In this document: one piece after another, positions 33,351 to 43,090 of the stretch
How positions within the stretch are numbered: position 1 is the first letter of the stretch
How the letters are laid out: every line of letters begins with the position of its first letter
Assembly: GCA_035352715.1 (NCBI GenBank)
Contig: DAOPYE010000005.1
Coordinates: 1 to 51,708 of the forward strand
Length of the DNA stretch: 51,708 bases
From: DAOPYE01 sp035352715
GTDB lineage: Bacteria; Acidobacteriota; Holophagae; Holophagales; Holophagaceae
Reading direction: 5' to 3'
The notes under the pieces: generated by a model
Database searches by the model: none
What the model saw: only the letters and a program-made list of their open reading frames with translations
What the model was told of the DNA's origin: nothing
Program-made: the position numbers and the translations under genes

Positions 33351-33776
33351 ATGAGATTGCGTCATATCGTTCCGGGCATGGTGTGCTTGATGGGCGGCGG
33401 GTTGTCCGCCAGCGATTTGTCTGTTCAGGATCTGGCCGGATTCCTGAAAGCCATCTCCGCCAATGCGGGCTCCCCTGGCCGCATTGCTTGTCGGGACGTG
33501 GATATGGCCATGGCGCTGAAAAGGATTGGCATCTCTACGGACGTGCGCTCGATCGCAGCATGGGCCGTGGACGCAAGCCAGACGCGGGCGTACGCAAGCG
33601 AAGGTAAATTCATCATCTGTCCGAGTCCAGCCCTGCTGCGCGAAGGGGCCAGCCTCGCCATCCTGCGCGAGCAGGGGCACCCGGTCCTCATCCTCCACGC
33701 GGGGCACGCCAAGGCTTCAGGCGTGCAGCTCTCTGACAGCCTGATGAAGATCGCGCGCGTCCTGCCCGGCAGCTGA
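33351..33776 (+). CDS. Small exported protein of unknown function (possibly YfiR/DUF4154-like)
   Basis: A signal peptide covers about residues 1-21 (RHIVPGMVCLMGGGLSA). The start at ATG 33351 has GGAGG 4 nt upstream; the open frame extends further but lacks such a site. The mature part of about 120 residues has alternating strands and helices. The ending GVQLSDSLMKIARVL resembles the GLxISSxLLxLA ending of YfiR/DUF4154 proteins, which are periplasmic partners of diguanylate cyclases, but the protein is shorter than those. I do not assign a function. It converges on the LipB-NudB gene. Confidence 0.65.
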   Translation: MRLRHIVPGMVCLMGGGLSASDLSVQDLAGFLKAISANAGSPGRIACRDVDMAMALKRIGISTDVRSIAAWAVDASQTRAYASEGKFIICPSPALLREGASLAILREQGHPVLILHAGHAKASGVQLSDSLMKIARVLPGS

Positions 33777-33796
33777 GTTCCTGCACGAGCAGGGAC
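33777..33796. terminator. Short hairpin between convergent genes
   Basis: GTTCCTGC pairs with GCAGGGAC (8 bp, one G-T) around ACGA, exactly between the stop of the small exported protein gene and the stop of the LipB-NudB gene. There is no T-run, so termination is a guess from position. Confidence 0.5.
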
Positions 33797-33799
33797 AGG

Positions 33800-34945
33800 T
33801 CAGCGCAGCATCCGCTCCAGGCGCCGCAGGGATTCACGTCCGCCTTCCCAATGCATGAGTCCCTGGGCTTCAGGCAGACTGCACCATCGGAAGTCGCTGT
33901 GTTCATCCCGATTGAGGCGAACTTCGGTGTAGGGCGACACCTCTAGATGCAAGCCGGCCTCCGTATTGAAACGGGGCTCGCCTTCGGGCAGTCCGATGAG
34001 TGCGGGATCCACCCAGAAGCTGTGGCTGAAGCCCAGGCTGCCCAGGGAACCGCTGAGGCCGGTTTCCTCGAACACCTCGCGGAGGGCTGTCTCCTCGTCG
34101 GATTCGCCCGGTTCCTGCATGCCCGTGACGCTGGACCACCAGAGCCCTTGCGTGGGTTGGCGTAGCAGCATCAGGACCTCGATCCCCCGTTCGGATCTGC
34201 GCCAAGTGAGGGCCGAGACGCTGCGCGACGGCGCGGGAACGGGCTTGACGTCGAACGCCAGGACATCCGCCAGATGGACCTCGAGGCGAGCGGCGGCCTC
34301 ATCCCAGGTCGGCGTGTCCTCGCCCAGTAGGCTGCGCAGGCTGCACACCCCCTTGTCCGCGATGCCGCAAGGCGTGATCCAACGGAAATGATTCAAATCG
34401 GGATCAACATTGAACGCCAGGCCATGGGTGCTGACCCAGCGGCGCAGATGAACGCCGAGCGCGCCCAGTTTTTCCGGCCCGCGGGGCGTTTCCACCCACA
34501 CGCCCGGAAAGCCAGCAAGGCATTGGGCGCGCACGCCAAAATCCGCTGCCGTGCGGATCATCACCTCCTGCAAGCCGCGCACGAAGCGGCCCAGATCCTG
34601 CCGGGGTCCCTTGAGGGCGCAAATGGGATAAACAACGATCTGCCCAGGACCGTGATACGTGACCTGCCCGCCGCGATCCGTCTGGAAGACCTCGACCCCC
34701 TGTTCCGCCAGGAAATCATCCGGAACATGGATATCGGAACGGCTGGCGTTCCGCCCCAGCGTGAAGACGGGATTGTGTTCCAGGATCAGGATCTGATCGG
34801 GATGGGATTCCCGCATGGACGGATCCATCGTGGCCGATGAAACGTGGTTTGCCATGGCCGCCTGCATCCGCAGGCCTGCGCCGTAGAAAACATGCCCCAA
34901 ACGGCGAATTTGAGCGGCGTGATGTGCAGTGAATCCAGCATCCAT
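33800..34945 (-). CDS. lipB: Lipoyl(octanoyl) transferase fused to a NudB-type Nudix hydrolase
   Basis: The N-terminal part (about 1-225) is LipB, which moves octanoyl from acyl carrier protein to lipoyl domains: RGGQVTYHGPGQIVVYP, KLGALGVHLRRWVSTHGLAFNV and ITPCGIADKGVCSL, with the acyl Cys in PCG and the Lys in KLGA. The C-terminal part (about 240-381) is a Nudix domain with a complete box (G-x5-E-x7-REVFEETGL). WWSSVTGMQEPGES, the FNTEAGLHL region and DEHSDFRW resemble NudB, the dihydroneopterin triphosphate pyrophosphatase of folate synthesis. The frame is uninterrupted. The ATG lies 28 nt from the divergent kinase start and has a poor ribosome binding site. Confidence 0.9.
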   Translation of the reverse strand: MDAGFTAHHAAQIRRLGHVFYGAGLRMQAAMANHVSSATMDPSMRESHPDQILILEHNPVFTLGRNASRSDIHVPDDFLAEQGVEVFQTDRGGQVTYHGPGQIVVYPICALKGPRQDLGRFVRGLQEVMIRTAADFGVRAQCLAGFPGVWVETPRGPEKLGALGVHLRRWVSTHGLAFNVDPDLNHFRWITPCGIADKGVCSLRSLLGEDTPTWDEAAARLEVHLADVLAFDVKPVPAPSRSVSALTWRRSERGIEVLMLLRQPTQGLWWSSVTGMQEPGESDEETALREVFEETGLSGSLGSLGFSHSFWVDPALIGLPEGEPRFNTEAGLHLEVSPYTEVRLNRDEHSDFRWCSLPEAQGLMHWEGGRESLRRLERMLR

Positions 34946-34959
34946 GCCTAGAGCCTAGC

Positions 34960-34965
34960 TAGAAT
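34960..34965 (+). promoter_or_regulatory. Candidate -10 (TAGAAT) of the kinase gene
   Basis: TAGAAT ends 8 nt before the kinase ATG at 34974, and no Shine-Dalgarno is visible. Transcription would begin at about the start codon, giving a nearly leaderless mRNA. Confidence 0.35.
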
Positions 34966-34973
34966 CAGAGACG

Positions 34974-36416
34974 ATGAGTCTGGAACCGTTGCGCATTGGA
35001 CGCTACAAAGTAATGCGAGAGCTGGGGCAAGGCGCCATGGGCGTCGTGTATCTGGCCGAGGATCCTCTGCTGAAGCGGCGCGTGGCCATCAAAGTGGTGC
35101 ATGGCGGAGACGCCGCCCAGGGCGAGGCGCTGCGCCGCTTCCGCATGGAGGCGGAGATCTCGGCGCGGTTGAACCATCCCAACGTCATCACGATTTTCGA
35201 TGTGGGCGAAGAGCCCACGCTGGGGCCTTTCCTGGCCATGGAATACGTGGATGGCAAGTCGCTTTCGGATTGCCTCGCCAGCGGGCCTCTGGATCCGGAG
35301 ACTTCCGTGCTGCTGCTGATCCAGGCCCTTCAAGCCCTGGAAGCGGCTCACGCCAGCGGCATCATCCACCGGGATTTCAAACCCGGCAATCTGATGGTGG
35401 CTTCGGATGGGCGACTCAAGCTCATGGATTTCGGGATCGCCCGCGAAGCCCAGGAAGACGCCACCACCGAACTGCTTTGCACACCGAGCTACGCGGCGCC
35501 GGAATTGATGGATCGCCAGTCCCCGTCCGCCACCACGGATCGCTGGGCCTTCGTGGTGACGGCTTACCGCACGGTGCTGGGCGATCTGCCCTTCCAGGCC
35601 CCTAGCCTGAGCAGTCTTGTGAAGGCCATCGACCAGGAGCCGCCGCAGTTTCCAGAGGGCACGTCTCCCGCCATCCGCGCCGTGTTCGAGCGAGCCCTTT
35701 CCAAGCCGCCCCATCTGCGGTACCCGGATCTCCGATCGTTCCTGGTGGATCTGCTGGAGGCCCTTCAGCTGAAAGAGGAGGCTCGGACCCGCTGCCGTGC
35801 GCTGCTGGAAGCCGGTGAATTGCCCTCCCGCATCGGCACCCTGCTGCTGCCGCGCTCCGCGCGCAATCCATGGCTGCGGCTTCCGCGCCTGCTCGCACTG
35901 GGCACAGGACTGGCGATCCTGGTCGCGCTGGGCATCTGGGGATGGCCTCGCCTCTTCCCACGGCGCATCAGCCTTCAGTCTTTTCCCGCTGGCGCCAATG
36001 TCTACGTGGATGGTCGATGGGTGGGCACCACCCCTTTGAAGGATGCGAAGATCATCCGAACAGCGCGCGTGCTGCGGCTGGAGAAGCATGGGTACCAAAC
36101 GTTGGAACACGCCCTTCAGGCGGGTGACCACGTCCTATCGCTGAACCTGATGCCCGAAGCCCTGCGGCTGGAATTGAAAACCGAGCCCACCGGCGCAGAG
36201 GTCCTGCTGGATGGCGTCTTGGCTGGCGTCACGCCCCTTTCAGGGCTGGAAGTCTCAGGCGGCGGATCTCATCGCCTGATGATCCGAAAGCAGGGCTATG
36301 AACCCTGGTCCATGAGTGTTTCCCGTGAACGGCGTCCTCCGACCCTCGTGCGGTTGAAAAAGATCCCCCCCGAGAAGGAGAAACCCTCCTTATGGAAACG
36401 GATCTTCGGGCGCTAG
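34974..36416 (+). CDS. Transmembrane Ser/Thr protein kinase with two PEGA domains
   Basis: The Hanks-type kinase domain (about 8-280) has the glycine loop GQGAMG (18-23), ATP-binding K40, HRDFKPGN (132-139, catalytic D134) and DFG (152-154), so it should be active. One membrane segment lies near 302-325. Two PEGA repeats follow outside: SFPAGANVYVDGRWVGTTPL and TEPTGAEVLLDGVLAGVTPL. PEGA domains are common outside-facing modules that may contact the envelope. The chain ends in a basic tail. Its substrates are unknown. It is divergent from the LipB-NudB gene. Confidence 0.93.
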   Translation: MSLEPLRIGRYKVMRELGQGAMGVVYLAEDPLLKRRVAIKVVHGGDAAQGEALRRFRMEAEISARLNHPNVITIFDVGEEPTLGPFLAMEYVDGKSLSDCLASGPLDPETSVLLLIQALQALEAAHASGIIHRDFKPGNLMVASDGRLKLMDFGIAREAQEDATTELLCTPSYAAPELMDRQSPSATTDRWAFVVTAYRTVLGDLPFQAPSLSSLVKAIDQEPPQFPEGTSPAIRAVFERALSKPPHLRYPDLRSFLVDLLEALQLKEEARTRCRALLEAGELPSRIGTLLLPRSARNPWLRLPRLLALGTGLAILVALGIWGWPRLFPRRISLQSFPAGANVYVDGRWVGTTPLKDAKIIRTARVLRLEKHGYQTLEHALQAGDHVLSLNLMPEALRLELKTEPTGAEVLLDGVLAGVTPLSGLEVSGGGSHRLMIRKQGYEPWSMSVSRERRPPTLVRLKKIPPEKEKPSLWKRIFGR

Positions 36417-36446
36417 TTGGCGCGCGAAATCTTTGGTGATTTGAGC

Positions 36447-36462
36447 GCCGTTCGGGTCCGAA
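36447..36462 (+). terminator. Weak hairpin downstream of the kinase gene
   Basis: CGTTCG and CGAACG pair around GGTC about 30 nt after the kinase stop, followed by a short ACTTT. The rest of 36417-36560 shows nothing I can defend. Confidence 0.3.
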
Positions 36463-36570
36463 CGACTTTGGCAAAGATACCGGTTGCTTTGGCGGTCCAG
36501 ATGTAACTCTGGGCGCCTGGTAGCCTTTCTGCCGATCCGCGATGATGGAATCGAACGGTCCCACATAAAA

Positions 36571-36603
36571 AACCACGACCGGCGAAATGCGCCGGTCGTG
36601 GTT
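36571..36603 (-). terminator. Terminator of the xylB-xylA operon
   Basis: A perfect 14-bp stem (36571-36584 with 36590-36603) closes a 5-nt loop; on the minus strand it runs into six T residues (opposite the A-run at 36567-36572). It lies about 30 nt after the xylA stop. Confidence 0.92.
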
Positions 36604-36632
36604 GCAACCCTTCGAAAAGGGGGCTCCTAAAC

Positions 36633-37964
36633 TTAGTAGGAGTAGATCGTCAGCAGCTGCTCGTAGAGCTCCTGCTTGCCGCTGGTCTGGACGGGCTCGC
36701 CGCTCTTGATGGCGAAGTCGCGCAGGTTCTCCAGGGTCAGCTCACCCTTCTCAAAGCGGGCGCCTTCGCCGCTGTCGAAGGAAGCGTAGCGGTCGGCACG
36801 CAGCTTCTTGTAGGGGGATTCCGTCAGGATCTTCTCGGCAATCTGCAGGGAGTGAGCGAAGACGTCCATGGCCGCAATGTGGGCGATGAACATGTCTTCC
36901 ATGTCCGTGGAGTTACGGCGCACCTTGGCGTCGAAGTTCACACCGCCCTGGCCGAAGCCGCCGGCTTCACCGACCACCAGCATGGCTTCCACCAGCTCGT
37001 ACTGGTTCACGGGGAACTGGTCCGTGTCCCAGCCGTTCTGGTAGTCGCCGCGGTTGGCGTCGATGCTGCCCAGCATGCCGGCGTCAGCCGCGCACTGGAG
37101 TTCATGCTGGAAGGTGTGGCCCGCCAGGGTGGCGTGGTTCACTTCGATGTTGAGCTTGAAGTCCTTGTCCAGGCCGTACTGGCGCAGGAAGCCGATGACG
37201 GTTTCCGCATCCACGTCGTACTGGTGCTTGCTGGGCTCCATGGGCTTTGGCTCGATGAGGAAGGTGCCCGTGAAGCCCTGCTTGCGCGCATAGTCGCGAG
37301 CCGTGGCCAGGAAGCGTCCCATGTGCTCCTTCTCGCGCTTCATGTTGGTGTTCAGCAGGGAACCGTAGCCTTCACGGCCTCCCCAGAACACGTAGTTCTG
37401 GCCGCCCAGGGCGATGGTGGCGTCGATCGCACGCTTCACCTGAACGCCGGCGTGGGCCAGCACATTGAAATCAGGATTCGTGGAGGCGCCGTTCATGTAG
37501 CGGGCGTGGCTGAAGGCATTCGCCGTGCCCCACAGCAGCTTCACACCGGAAGCCTTCTGCTTTTCCTGGGCGAAGTCAACGATGGCCTGAACGCGCTTGT
37601 CGGATTCGATGATGCTGTCGCCTTCGTCCACCAGATCGAAATCGTGGAAGCAGTAGAAGGGCACACCCAGCTTGGTGATGAACTCGAAAGCGGTGTCCAT
37701 CTTGGCCTTGGCGCGGGAGACGGCGTCGGTCCCCTGGTTCCAGGCCAGGTTGCGGGTGCCGGGGCCGAAGGGATCGCCGCCGGTGCCACAGAAGGTGTGC
37801 CAGTAGGCCACGGCAAAGCGCAGATACTCTTTCATGGGCTTGCCGAAGACGATGGCGTTCTCGTCGTACCAGCGGAAGGCGAGGGGATTCTTGGAATCCT
37901 TTCCTTCGTAGCGGATACGGCCGATGCCGGGGAAGTATTCCTTGTTGCCGATGAGGTAGTCCAC
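36633..37964 (-). CDS. xylA: Xylose isomerase
   Basis: XylA converts xylose to xylulose. The 443-residue length and the motifs YFCFHDFD-type (FYCFHDFDLVDEG, catalytic His), VFWGGREGY, FLIEPKPMEPSKHQYD and GSIDANRGD match class II enzymes with two metal sites. The start is GTG 37964 with GGAGG 4 nt upstream. It begins 20 nt after xylB and ends in a terminator. No xylose transporter or XylR is present nearby, so the sugar must enter by a system encoded elsewhere. Confidence 0.97.
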   Translation of the reverse strand: MDYLIGNKEYFPGIGRIRYEGKDSKNPLAFRWYDENAIVFGKPMKEYLRFAVAYWHTFCGTGGDPFGPGTRNLAWNQGTDAVSRAKAKMDTAFEFITKLGVPFYCFHDFDLVDEGDSIIESDKRVQAIVDFAQEKQKASGVKLLWGTANAFSHARYMNGASTNPDFNVLAHAGVQVKRAIDATIALGGQNYVFWGGREGYGSLLNTNMKREKEHMGRFLATARDYARKQGFTGTFLIEPKPMEPSKHQYDVDAETVIGFLRQYGLDKDFKLNIEVNHATLAGHTFQHELQCAADAGMLGSIDANRGDYQNGWDTDQFPVNQYELVEAMLVVGEAGGFGQGGVNFDAKVRRNSTDMEDMFIAHIAAMDVFAHSLQIAEKILTESPYKKLRADRYASFDSGEGARFEKGELTLENLRDFAIKSGEPVQTSGKQELYEQLLTIYSY

Positions 37965-37984
37965 AGGACCTCCAGTGCAGGTGG

Positions 37985-39466
37985 TTAAATCAGCGACTCA
38001 AGACGAGACAGCCAGAGGCGATAGGCCTCGTTGGTCTGCGCCTGAATCGTTGGATTGGGAGAGATGGTTTCAAGGCTGCGCAGTGAAGCGAAGGCCGTTT
38101 CGAAAGATGGATAGAGTCCAGCGCCGACCGCTGCGCCGCGCGCCGCGCCCTGGGCGCCATCGGTGTCAAACAGCTCGATGGTGGCGCCGGTGGTATTGGC
38201 AAGGGTTTCACGGAAGATGGGGCTCAGGAACATGTTGCCCCGTCCCGCGCGGATCACCTGGATATCCAGCCCCATGGCCTTCATGAGATCGATGCCATAG
38301 GCCAGCGAGAACGCAATGCCCTCCTGGGATGCGCGCAGGATGTGCCCGCGACCGTGGCGATTGAAGTCCAGGCCCATGAACTGCGCGCCCAGATTGCGGT
38401 TCTCCAGGATGCGCTCGGCACCGTTTCCGAAGGGCATGACGCTGAGGGAATCCGATCCGACCGCCACACTGGAGGCTTCCGCATTCATTTCGTCGTAGGA
38501 CAGACCAGCAGCGATGTTGCGGCGCAGCCAGGAATTCAGGATGCCGGTGCCATTGATGCACAGCAGCACGCCCAGTCGCGGATCCGTCGCGGTGTGGTTC
38601 ACGTGCGCGAAGGGGTTCACGCGGGACTTCTGATCGGAGCCTACGCGACCAATGACGCCATAGACGACGCCCGAGGTGCCCGCCGTCGCCGCGACTTCGC
38701 CGGGATTGAGCACGTTGAGCGAAAACGCGTTGTTGGGCTGATCGCCCGCACGATAGGAGACCGGCGTTCCCGCCTTCAGCCCCAGTTCCTGCGCGGCCGC
38801 AGCCGTCAGTTGGCCCTGGACCGCGAAGGTCGGACGGATCTCGGGGAGCAGGGTCTCATCCAGGCGGTAGTATTCCAGCAGTTCCTTGCTGACCGCGGAG
38901 CGATTGAAGTCCCACCAGATGCCCTCGGAAAGCCCAGAGACCGTCGTGGAGGCTTCGCCCGTCATGCGCAATGCAAGGTAGTCGCCCGGCAGCAGGGCCT
39001 TCCATGCACGGCTGTAGACCTCGGGCTCGTTCTCACGCACCCAGGCCAGCTTGGAGGCCGTAAAGTTGCCGGGGGAATTCAGCAGATGGGAAAGGCAGAA
39101 CTCGGAACCAATGGATTCGAAAGCCTTGCGGCCAGTCTCGACAGCGCGGCTATCGCACCAGATGATGGCCGGCCTCAGCACTTCGTGCTGCTCGTCCACC
39201 AGCACAAGCCCGTGCATCTGGTAGGAAATGCCGATGGCGCCGACCGACGCCGCATCCACCCCAGCCTCCTTCAGCAGCCGATGGGAGAGGATCACCGAAT
39301 GGGACCACCAAGTCGCTGGATCCTGCTCCGCCCATCCAGGCTGGGGGCTGGAGATGGGCAGCTCAGTCGAGGGCGAAAAGCCCTGGGCCAGCACCTGACC
39401 GGTTGCACAGTCCAGCAGCGACGCCTTGACGCTGGAACTTCCGATATCAAAACCAAGTGAAAGCAA
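37985..39466 (-). CDS. xylB: Xylulokinase
   Basis: XylB phosphorylates xylulose to xylulose 5-phosphate. The 493-residue FGGY-family kinase starts LSLGFDIGSSSVKASLLD (phosphate loop) and has PGWAEQDPATWW, SYQMHGLVLVD, WCDSRA and the second ATP-site region VAATAGTSGVVYGV. TTG 39466 is the start: GGAGG lies 5 nt upstream and no ATG is available at the right place. It precedes xylA by 20 nt; a possible short gene ends inside its ribosome binding site. Confidence 0.95.
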   Translation of the reverse strand: MLSLGFDIGSSSVKASLLDCATGQVLAQGFSPSTELPISSPQPGWAEQDPATWWSHSVILSHRLLKEAGVDAASVGAIGISYQMHGLVLVDEQHEVLRPAIIWCDSRAVETGRKAFESIGSEFCLSHLLNSPGNFTASKLAWVRENEPEVYSRAWKALLPGDYLALRMTGEASTTVSGLSEGIWWDFNRSAVSKELLEYYRLDETLLPEIRPTFAVQGQLTAAAAQELGLKAGTPVSYRAGDQPNNAFSLNVLNPGEVAATAGTSGVVYGVIGRVGSDQKSRVNPFAHVNHTATDPRLGVLLCINGTGILNSWLRRNIAAGLSYDEMNAEASSVAVGSDSLSVMPFGNGAERILENRNLGAQFMGLDFNRHGRGHILRASQEGIAFSLAYGIDLMKAMGLDIQVIRAGRGNMFLSPIFRETLANTTGATIELFDTDGAQGAARGAAVGAGLYPSFETAFASLRSLETISPNPTIQAQTNEAYRLWLSRLESLI

Positions 39467-39475
39467 TCGAACCTC

Positions 39476-39664
39476 CTACCGCGCCACACCAAGGGACGAG
39501 AAGTAGATGAAGACTACGACAAAGAGCGACAGCAGCACATCCAGCTTGTTCTGATTTGGCTGGCCAGAGCACAGCACTCGGCCATCGTAGACCAATTTGT
39601 TTTTCTTGCGAACTATTTCTTCTGGCCACCCTTCGCTGGCCGAGAAACCAGCGTTTCTGCGCAT
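39476..39664 (-). CDS. Possible small membrane protein upstream of xylB
   Basis: A 62-residue frame ends in one strong hydrophobic segment, KLDVLLSLFVVVFIYFSSLG, preceded by a polar part (VRKKNKLVYDGRVLCSGQ). Its TAG (39478-39476) overlaps the Shine-Dalgarno of xylB, which would couple the two. The codons in the last third look like those of neighbouring genes; the first third is less convincing and the GGAG upstream is 9 nt away. I know no family for it. It could be chance. Confidence 0.35.
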   Translation of the reverse strand: MRRNAGFSASEGWPEEIVRKKNKLVYDGRVLCSGQPNQNKLDVLLSLFVVVFIYFSSLGVAR

Positions 39665-39692
39665 GTGGAGGCGCTCCGGCATCTCACTGCGG

Positions 39693-39698
39693 TAGACT
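39693..39698 (+). promoter_or_regulatory. Candidate -10 (TAGACT) upstream of ftsH
   Basis: TAGACT lies in the same CGGTAGACTGG context as upstream of spoVG, 30 nt before the ftsH TTG. No clear -35 is visible. Confidence 0.3.
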
Positions 39699-39728
39699 GG
39701 GGCGGGAACGTCCCTCCGGAGGTCTCTT

Positions 39729-41651
<1,923 letters not shown>

Positions 41652-41658
41652 GCGGCGC

Positions 41659-43011
41659 GTGACGCGTTGGCTGCTGCAATCCGGCGTCCTGGATCTCAGG
41701 ACGCCGTTTTATTTGGGCATTCTCAACGTCACTCCCGATTCATTCAGTGACGGAGGCGCCTACATCGCACCTGCGCAGGCATTGGAGCAGGCGCGCACGC
41801 TGGTTGACCAGGGCGCCGGGATGCTGGATCTCGGGGCGGAAAGCACGCGACCGGGTGCCATGCCCCTGGCCGAGCACGAGGAATGGCAACGGCTCCAGCC
41901 CACCATGGAACGGATTCGACAGGCGTTGCCCAAAACACTTCTGAGCGTGGATACGCGCCACGCCGAGCCAGCCCTTCGAGCGCTGGCGCTGGGTGCCTCG
42001 GTGCTCAACGATGTGAGCGGTTTCTCAGATCCGGCCCTGCTGAACCTCGCCAGCGGAAGCGGCTGCGGCCTCATCGCCATGCGCAGCCGAAACCGGGACG
42101 GTGCCCTCTTCATGCCCGACTATCGCGCCAGGGGACCACGCGACGCTTCTGCGGCGATCCAGGAACTGCGCGAAGTCAGGGATCGCTTGTTGCATGCGGG
42201 CATCAATCCCGAACGCATCCTGCTCGACCCAGGATTCGGCTTCGGCACGACCTTCGATGAGGATTCGGCGTTGTGGGACTGCCTGCCACAGCTTCCATCG
42301 ATGCTGGATTGGCCCGTGGAGCGCTTCTGCATCGCCATTTCCAGGAAACGCTTCCTCGCCTTCCGCGCGGGACAACCAGAGTTGCCCCCATCCGAGCGGG
42401 ATGAACTCACAAGACAGGCCCACATGGAAGCCACCGCCTTGGGCTATCGCGTGTTCCGCTCGCACGCGCTGCCGCCCCCCCTGATCCGGCGGGCGACACC
42501 CGCCGACGCACCGGGCATCGCTTCCGTACACCTCGCCGCCTGGCGGACGGCCTACAGCGGAATCCTGCCCGAGGCCTACCTTCTGGGGCTTTCCATGCAG
42601 GAAGCTGAATCCGTTCACCAACGGAACCTCGAAGAGAGCCTCGACTCGGATCGCAGCATATGGGTCTTCGAGCGCGCAGGCCACATCGCAGGTTACGCGG
42701 CGACCCGCCCCTGTTCCAATCCCAACACGGATGCCTGTGTCGGCGCAGAGGTGGACGATCATGGCGCGATCGAATTGCAGGCGCTCTACGTCCTGCCGTC
42801 GCTTTGGGGGAAGGGGATCGGAAGCCGGTTGATGACGCACGCATTGACAGCATCTGGCAAGAACGCGCACGCCGTTCTGTGGGTGATGGAGCGCAACGAC
42901 CGCTCCCGCAGGTTCTATGAGCGCAAGGGTTGGATTACGGATGGGCGGGAGCGGACCCGGATGGAGCAAGGCATCGCCTTCCGTGAGCTTCGATATCGGT
43001 GGATCCCGTAG
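41659..43011 (+). CDS. folP: Dihydropteroate synthase fused to a GNAT acetyltransferase
   Basis: Residues 1-270 are dihydropteroate synthase, which joins p-aminobenzoate to the pterin in folate synthesis: GILNVTPDSFSDGG (20-33), DLGAESTRPGA (57-67), SVDT (96-99), LNDVSGF, LLDPGFGFG and ISRKRF (227-232), with the closing FRSH. The usual MHMQG-type loop is replaced by IAMRSRNRDGALF, a clear deviation. Residues 276-450 form a GNAT domain with LIRRATPADAPGI, AWRTAYSGILP and the acetyl-CoA motif LWGKGIGSRLM (382-392). The frame is continuous. GTG 41659 follows the ftsH stop by 7 nt, and glmM comes next. Confidence 0.93.
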   Translation: MTRWLLQSGVLDLRTPFYLGILNVTPDSFSDGGAYIAPAQALEQARTLVDQGAGMLDLGAESTRPGAMPLAEHEEWQRLQPTMERIRQALPKTLLSVDTRHAEPALRALALGASVLNDVSGFSDPALLNLASGSGCGLIAMRSRNRDGALFMPDYRARGPRDASAAIQELREVRDRLLHAGINPERILLDPGFGFGTTFDEDSALWDCLPQLPSMLDWPVERFCIAISRKRFLAFRAGQPELPPSERDELTRQAHMEATALGYRVFRSHALPPPLIRRATPADAPGIASVHLAAWRTAYSGILPEAYLLGLSMQEAESVHQRNLEESLDSDRSIWVFERAGHIAGYAATRPCSNPNTDACVGAEVDDHGAIELQALYVLPSLWGKGIGSRLMTHALTASGKNAHAVLWVMERNDRSRRFYERKGWITDGRERTRMEQGIAFRELRYRWIP

Positions 43012-43057
43012 CCATCCCGAGGCAATGTTCTCCATAACTTCCCGCCAGTCATAGATC

Positions 43058-43066
43058 TGCCATAAT
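43058..43066 (+). promoter_or_regulatory. Candidate extended -10 (TGCCATAAT) of glmM
   Basis: TGC followed by CATAAT lies 24 nt before the glmM ATG, in the 79-nt gap after folP, and would allow glmM transcription apart from ftsH-folP. Confidence 0.35.
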
Positions 43067-43090
43067 TCTTTCCGTGGAAGGAAACATCTC

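Noticed and set aside
36470..36500. TTGGCA ... TTGCT as a sigma-54 promoter
   Set aside because: The GG and GC doublets are 16 nt apart instead of the required 12, and no gene starts downstream on that strand.
36413..36607. A 64-codon minus-strand frame overlapping the end of the kinase gene
   Set aside because: It starts inside the xylA terminator hairpin, has a lower GC content at third positions than neighbours, no ribosome binding site and no recognisable family.
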